This document shows positions 58,075-64,000 of a DNA stretch of 64,000 bases, piece by piece; position 1 is the stretch's first letter; each line of letters begins with the position of its first letter. The translations under genes and the position numbers were made by a program. The notes beneath the pieces are model-generated. The model did no database searches. It saw only the letters and a program-made list of their open reading frames with translations, and was not told where the DNA came from. Source of the stretch: Capsicum annuum (Eukaryota; Streptophyta; Magnoliopsida; Solanales; Solanaceae); contig NC_061116.1 of NCBI RefSeq assembly GCF_002878395.1, positions 126,642,433 to 126,706,432 on the forward strand. Reading direction: 5' to 3'.

Positions 58075-61000
58075 ATGGAATTCCGTTCTTCGGAGCTAAT
58101 ACGAGTGGTATGGTCCTATCATATGTGGACCAGTGTTAGTTAGTGAGATGGTCTTAGTAGATATAATGGGTACAACTAAGGGTTAGGAGTTGTAGGACTG
58201 GGTACAAGTCGTATCAGGGAATCGTATGGTGGGCAGTGTTTGATCCTCATGGTATTTCATTCTTCTAGAGATATGGGTCATGGGTATGGATCGTATGCTG
58301 TGGTTATGACTTGGTTGGATGAGTCGTACACGTGACAATATCTTATCTAAGGTTGAATCTTGAATATGAGTGTGGAAACCAATTATATAGGAAGGTATGA
58401 CTCATATGGGTTAGTCGTATCCTTGTGATTGGATTTTGTACCACTTAAGTGGGGGTATTTTGGATATTTTCCTACTTCCCCTAATCAGGAGCCATAACTT
58501 CTAATACACTTGGGAGGTTATTTACTCTATTATTCTATTTATTAAGAGTTATAAACTATTTCAAAAAACTCTATAATTCTCTCAAGAGCTTTTGGGCAAA
58601 GAGAGCCAGGGTTTCAACTAAAGGATTGCGTTAGGGCTTGACTTGGTGATTTCCTTCCATTATGTTCTTTGTTTAAGGCATTATTCTCTTTCTTCATTGT
58701 AATTTTAACTAAAGACATGGTTTATATGATTGATTTCATAGTTTTAATATTTCACGATTATGGTTTTTAACTATTATTTGGGGGTTTTGATATTAAATGC
58801 TTGGTTATAGTTTCCTATGGTTTTAATTATGGTTTTATATGAATTAATGATGGGTTTGAATAATTGGATTGCATGGTAATGGTTTAATGGTCTTTGAAAT
58901 TAGTTTTGGTTATATTATGCCCCTAATGTATTTGATAAAATGCTTATAAAGGTATATTCATTGCATTGGCTTTTTTTAATTTAACTCTTGCTTGTTTTCG
59001 GCTTATGTAATAAAGCTTTAAATAGTTTAAATGATTTGAAAAGGCTACAAGCTAAATAGTTATGCTTGTGGGGAACATGGAAGACTCCTAAGTGGTTTAA
59101 TATGGTATATAGAAGGGCACTTGAATGTCCCCATAACCTAAATAGTTTGACTATGGATATTACTTGAAATAAAGGGTGGTATGGCAATACCACTAATATT
59201 GGCCTTGGTTAATAAAATGGTAAATGAGTTTCTAGAGGTTTTTTTGAATGATCTTCCTGGTGTTCCTCCCTATAGGGAAAGAGATTTTGGTATTGATTTG
59301 CTTTAGGTCACTCATCAAATTTCTATTCCTCCATATAGAATGGTTCTAACTGAGTTGAATGAACTCAAGGTGCAACTTAAGGATATTCTAGACAAAGGGT
59401 TTATTCGTCCTAGTATTTCTCCATGGGGTGCACCGATGTTTTATGTGTGTAAGAAGGATGGTTCCCTTTGGATGTGCATTGACTACAGGCAGTTGAACAA
59501 GGTAATTGTCAATAACAAGTATCCTCTTTCTTGGATAGATGACTTGTCTGATGAGATGCAAGGTGCCAAGTTCTTTTCTAAGATAGATCTTCGATCTTGG
59601 TACAATCAACTTAAGATTAGGGAGGTGGATATCCCTAAGACAACTTTTCATACTCGGTATGGGCATTTTGAGTTCTTGGTGATGTCATTTGGGTTGACCA
59701 AAGCTCTGACAATATTTATGGATTTGATGAAAAGGGTGCTCAGGCAGTATTTGGATCTTTTCATCATCATGTTTATTGATGACATTCTAGTTTATTCAAA
59801 TAGCAAGGTGGATCATGATAATCACCTTCATGTTGTGTTGCAGACCTTAAAGGAGCATTAATTATATCCCAAGTTCTCTAAGAGTTAGTTTTGGTTGAAC
59901 GCTATGACTTTCTTAGGTCATTTAATTTCTATTAAAGGGATCATGGTGGATCCACAGAAGGTTGCTGTGGTAAAAAGGTGGCCTAGACCTATGACTCCAT
60001 CTGATATTTGGAGCTTTTTGGGTTTAGCCAGGTATTATAAGCAGTTTATGGAAAGTTTTTCTTCGATAGCTGATCCTTTGACTATGCTGACTTACAAGAA
60101 GGTTAAGTTTTCTTGGTTGGCTTCTTGTGAAGGGAGTTTTGAGAAGTTAAAGGATAAGTTAACTTTAGCTCCAATCCTGACTTTGCTAGAGGGCAATGAT
60201 GGGTTTGTGGTTTATTGTGATACATCTCGAGTAGGTCTTGGTTGTGTGTTGATGCAACATAGAAAGGTTATTGCCTATGCTTCCAGGCAGTTGAAGGCAC
60301 ATGAGAGGAATTATACAACTCATGATTTAGAGTTGTTGGCGGTTATGTTTGCTTTGAAAATGTAGCGACATTATTTTTATGCTATTTATGTTGATATCTT
60401 TTCTGATCACAAGAGTCTTCAGTATGTGCTCACTCAGAAAGAGCTTAATCTCAGGTAGAGGAGCTGGCTTGAGCTTACCAAGGACTATGATATGATTCTT
60501 CACTATCACCTAGGTAAGGCTTATATGTTTGCTAATGCTCTTAGCAGGTTATCCATGGGGAGTTTGGCTCATGTATAGGAGGGAAAGCAAGAATTGGTAA
60601 AGGATATTCAGCACTTGGCTAATCTTAGAGTTCACCTTTTGGACTCTAAGGATGGTAGTATGATGGTGCAAGAAGTGGTTTGATTGTCTTTTGGTGCAAA
60701 GATTAAAGAGAATCAAGTGCTGGATCCCATCTTGATAAAAATTAAGAGTAATGTTGGTGGGCGAAAGGTCATGGTGTTTGAGATTAGTGGTGATGGTACT
60801 TTATGGTACCAAGGAAGGTTATGTGTTCTTGATATCGATGGGTTGTGACAAAGGATTTTGGCTGAGGGTCATGAGTCACACTCTGTTGTTCTTCCTAGCT
60901 CAATAAGTTGTATCACAGTCTCAAAGAGATCTATTAGTGGAATGGCATAAAGAGAGATATGGTAGATTTTGTGGCCAAGTATATGATGTTTCAACAGATT

Positions 61001-61879
61001 AACATTGAGCATATGAGGCTAGGAGGGTTGTATCAAGAAATAGATTTTCCTGAATAAAAGTGCGAAGTGATCAATATGGACTTCGTTATCGATCTTCCTC
61101 TGTCTCGGGATCAATATGCTTCGATTTGGGTCATCGTGGATAGGATGACTAATTCTATGCACTTTTTTCCAGTGTGGAGTACCTTTTTGGTGGAGTATTA
61201 TGCAAAGATGTAACTTTAGGAGATTTTAAAGCTGTATGGGGTGCCTATTTCGATTATTTCTGATCATGGTATGTAGTTTATATGTCACTTCTAGCAGTTT
61301 TTCCAGAAAGGGTTAGGGACTAAGGTTAGTATGAGTATTGCTTTTCATCTGCAGTTGAATATGCAAGAGAAGAGAACTATTCAGACATTGGAGGATATGC
61401 TTCGAGCTTGCATGATTGATTATGGTGGAAATTGGGTTGAGCATCTACCTTTGGTAGAGTTTGCTTACAATAATAGCTATCATTCTAGTTTTGGTATGGC
61501 GCCTTTCGAGGTATTATATGGCAGGAGGTGTAGATCTCGGTGGTGGCCGTTTCATTAAGAGGAGGTGGGCATGTTTGGACCATATCTTGTTTATCAAGTG
61601 ATGGAGAAGGTCAAGGTGATTAGGGATAGGCTTAAGGCTACCCAAAGTCACCAAAAGTCCTATGTGGATGTTAGGCATAGAGACTTAGAGTTTGAGGTCG
61701 GGGATAGGGTGTTTCTCATTGTGTCTCCTATGAAGGGAGTGGTGCAATTTGGAAAAAATGGGGAAACTCAGACCTCGGTGTGTTGGTCTTTATGAGATTT
61801 TTCGAAAGGCGAGAAATGTTGCTTATGAGTTGGATTTTCCTTCAAGCTTAAGTTTGGTTCGTTCGGTTTTTCATGTTTC
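58075..61879 (+). mobile_element. Truncated forward Gypsy element (LTR part plus pol)
   Basis: Forward LTR-like sequence (about 58075-59200) is joined directly to the start of reverse transcriptase at about 59212. The primer site, gag and protease are absent. Pol runs to 61879, where a reverse LTR begins. Both ends are therefore incomplete. Confidence 0.7.
59212..61879 (+). pseudogene. Tekay/Del-type pol remnant (RT, RNase H, integrase)
   Basis: The frame reads VNEFLEVFLNDLPGVPP, then reverse transcriptase with [36 protein letters not shown] and FIDDILVYS (active-site DD kept). RNase H follows with VVYCDTSRVGLGCVLMQH and THDLELLAVMF. The integrase core follows to 61330, then QLNMQEKRTIQTLEDMLRAC, AYNNSYHSSFGMAPFEVLYGRRC (61440-61540) and VSPMKGVVQFGK (61726-61762). 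There are stops near 59305, 59859, 59887, 60363, 60456, 60680 and 60846. A frameshift lies between 60365 and 61331 and another at the A run near 61755. Better preserved than the first copy but non-functional. Confidence 0.9.
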
Positions 61880-64000
61880 TATAACACCCCAAATCTGGTA
61901 CCCAACATACCACGCAGTGCTCCTGACCCCGAAGGACCACAAGCTAACCCATGACTGATATATGTAATTGAGCATTGCATAACAGACTGTATAAATGCAG
62001 AGTAAAAGGCTGAAAGGCCATAAGGTTCAAATATCTGATAAAATATAACATCTGAAAAATATGGTATATCAATACCAAAATGACCAAAATAACTGTCTGA
62101 ACATGCTATAGTATGGAAGTCTCTAAACTGTCTAAAAATTGTGGAGTTGATGGGATATGTCCCCAACTAACTCTGAACTACTAGAATAATAAAGTAATAA
62201 AATAATCATGCTATCCTTGAATGATGAGGACTCACTACTAGTCTGGCTGCTGAACGTCTGATCTACTAAGGATCCTCCAAAGATCATGCTTCTGAACCTA
62301 TGGTATAAAACACCATAGCGCAAAAGAAAAGTATGCATCAGTACGATTGAATGTACTGGTATGCAAGTGAGGGAGGCTGAATCAAGGGTACATATGCATG
62401 AACAATACTGAAAGACCGAGTAACATGAACATGGGAATACATGCATGAATACATACCTATAAATAAGATTGTGACAACACTAATTACTGAGTTTGAATAC
62501 TGATAAAATGGATTTTTGCTAACTGATATAACTGATACTAAGCGACTGTGTCTAACAGTCTAGGTTCTGGAGGAACTAGCTGAGTTCCATACTGAGCTGA
62601 GTAACTATATCTGACAATCCTGAATTCTGTAGAACTATTGAGTTCTATTATTGAGACTAACACTGAGACTGTAACTGTGGGAAGTAGTCATCTAACCGAC
62701 ATGCCCCGAATAAGATAATATAATTGAGGTGGGGTCCAATCTACAACCCCGATTGGAAGAGTGTCAATATCGCACCACTAGTAAGGACAAGCTATGAGTA
62801 ATCCCTTATCTAACAGGTACTCTAAGGAGAATGGTGGGACCCTCATCTAACCGGTTAAGTAACCTTATTAAACCTCATCTAACAAGTTAGATGTCTCAAC
62901 CTACATAGGCTACGTAGTTCTGGAGCGCAAGGATTGCTTCTAAGAATCACACCCTCTACTCGCAGGTGAGTTCCCATCCTTGGGCTCACTCGATGCTGAA
63001 TCCTACTCCCATCTGATTAGACACTGAATTAATTATACTGAACTGACTGGACTAAGTTCATTAAGTTCCATTGACTGATAGAATATTACTGAGATCTGAT
63101 AACTAATTGAGATTACTGAGATTACTAAGATTACTGAGTTTTCATGAGTCTTGAGACTGACTGAATTCTACTGAACATGGCTTGACTGAGAGTATCTTGA
63201 AAATTGACACTGGATCTAGGTACACGACTAAATTGTTGGGTACAAGTACCCCCAGGACTCGATAGCATGAAACTAACAAGACATGACACTTCCTGGACTC
63301 ACGACCATAATCAACAATCCATAATACAATCATTGGGGAATTTCATGAGGCACTTGATTATCATGTTTTGGTACATGAATAGGAATGCATATAAACATGT
63401 CATAATTTCATATGGCTAATCTCCTGAACAATCCATCAAATAATTTTAATGTATAACAATAACATGGAAGTCATTTTGAACATAAGGGTAAAGCATGGGT
63501 TCATCAATTTGGTCATAATTGAGTCCTAAAGCATGATTCTTATTCTCCTAGGCATTTTATCAAACACATTGCCTGCACAACCTTAGGCTTAGGCATATTC
63601 ACTAGTTCATACATCATGGTTACTTTAATCAACTAATTTTAAAAGTTTCTAAACCCATATACTAGCATAATTTCATAAAAAGTACATAAAGACTCCGACT
63701 TGGGATTCATACAACCACATCAACATAATTAAAATCAACTCAACACATGAAAATCATAATTCATGAGTTTAAAATAGGATTCTTAATTTTCATAGGTGAA
63801 ATAAACCCATGTATCAATACTTTACATACCTAGGTGGATAATTTCTTGAAGATTGATGGAGGAAAGCTTGAATTCTTGCTCTGGGATTAGACACCTAGGG
63901 TTTCTTGTTCTTGGAGATTGATCTTTGAGAGAAACCCTAATTTAGTGTTGTGGATGATAAATGAAGTTATGAGCTCTAGTATGGTATATTAGGGGTCAAA
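61880..64000 (-). mobile_element. Reverse LTR, runs off the window
   Basis: It begins TATAACACCCC directly after pol codons SVFHVS, so it is inserted in that pol. Blocks such as CGAAGGACCACAAGC (61933), CTACGTAGTTCTGGAGC near 62910 and CCCATCCTTGGGCTCACTC near 62972 match, in reverse, the solo LTR 52832-55555. Whether it is a solo LTR or part of a full element cannot be told. Confidence 0.8.

Overview
This window is plant nuclear DNA. It is AT-rich, has long gene-free stretches and stacked LTR retrotransposons, and contains two interrupted or UTR-split genes with canonical GT-AG introns. The repeat repertoire points to Solanaceae: a LINE whose 3' tail ends in GTTGTTG and resembles the tobacco TS SINE, hAT-type elements with TAGGGGTG ends and CCGAACCGAA-like subterminal repeats, and Tekay/Del-like Gypsy elements with about 2.7 kb LTRs. 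The density of old Gypsy copies would suit pepper (Capsicum) or a relative, but I cannot fix the species from sequence alone.

Layout. Bases 1-7,000 are a mosaic of short palindromes (core ATCTGTTGCAACAGAT), a roughly 860 bp long inverted repeat (2085-2945), four tandem copies of a 365 bp unit (about 4305-5780) and two small related loci, each with a TATAAATAGG promoter and a short coiled-coil-like reading frame (about 3252-3508, frame-disrupted; 5816-6275, open). Bases 7,000-14,300 are AT-rich and gene-free, with a tRNA-derived SINE (about 9176-9372) and tandem arrays (12467-12830; 13180-14055). Bases 14,330-17,250 hold an intact ANTH-domain clathrin adaptor gene with a 5'-UTR intron. Bases 17,900-23,300 are a cluster of non-autonomous DNA transposons, two with exact 8 bp target duplications.

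Bases 23,778-29,642 (minus strand) hold an eight-exon gene that I reconstruct as a 538-residue membrane-anchored P-loop kinase of the zeta-toxin-fold family, resembling plant calmodulin-dependent NAD+ kinase NADKc. Its third intron carries a 5'-truncated LINE with a 12 bp target duplication and a CACTA-type MITE. A large decayed Gypsy element (30,311-45,896, target duplication TCTGG) landed about 660 bp upstream of its start codon.

Bases 30,311-64,000 are nested retrotransposons. A solo LTR sits inside the first Gypsy pol gene and itself contains a reverse-oriented LTR. An Athila-like LTR sits inside that Gypsy's 3' LTR. Further along are a reverse Gypsy, a reverse Athila-like element split by a solo LTR, and a second forward Gypsy whose pol is interrupted by an LTR running off the window. 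All retroelement reading frames are broken by stops and frameshifts. The two cellular genes are unrelated in function (clathrin-mediated endocytosis; NADP(H) supply) and share no visible regulation.
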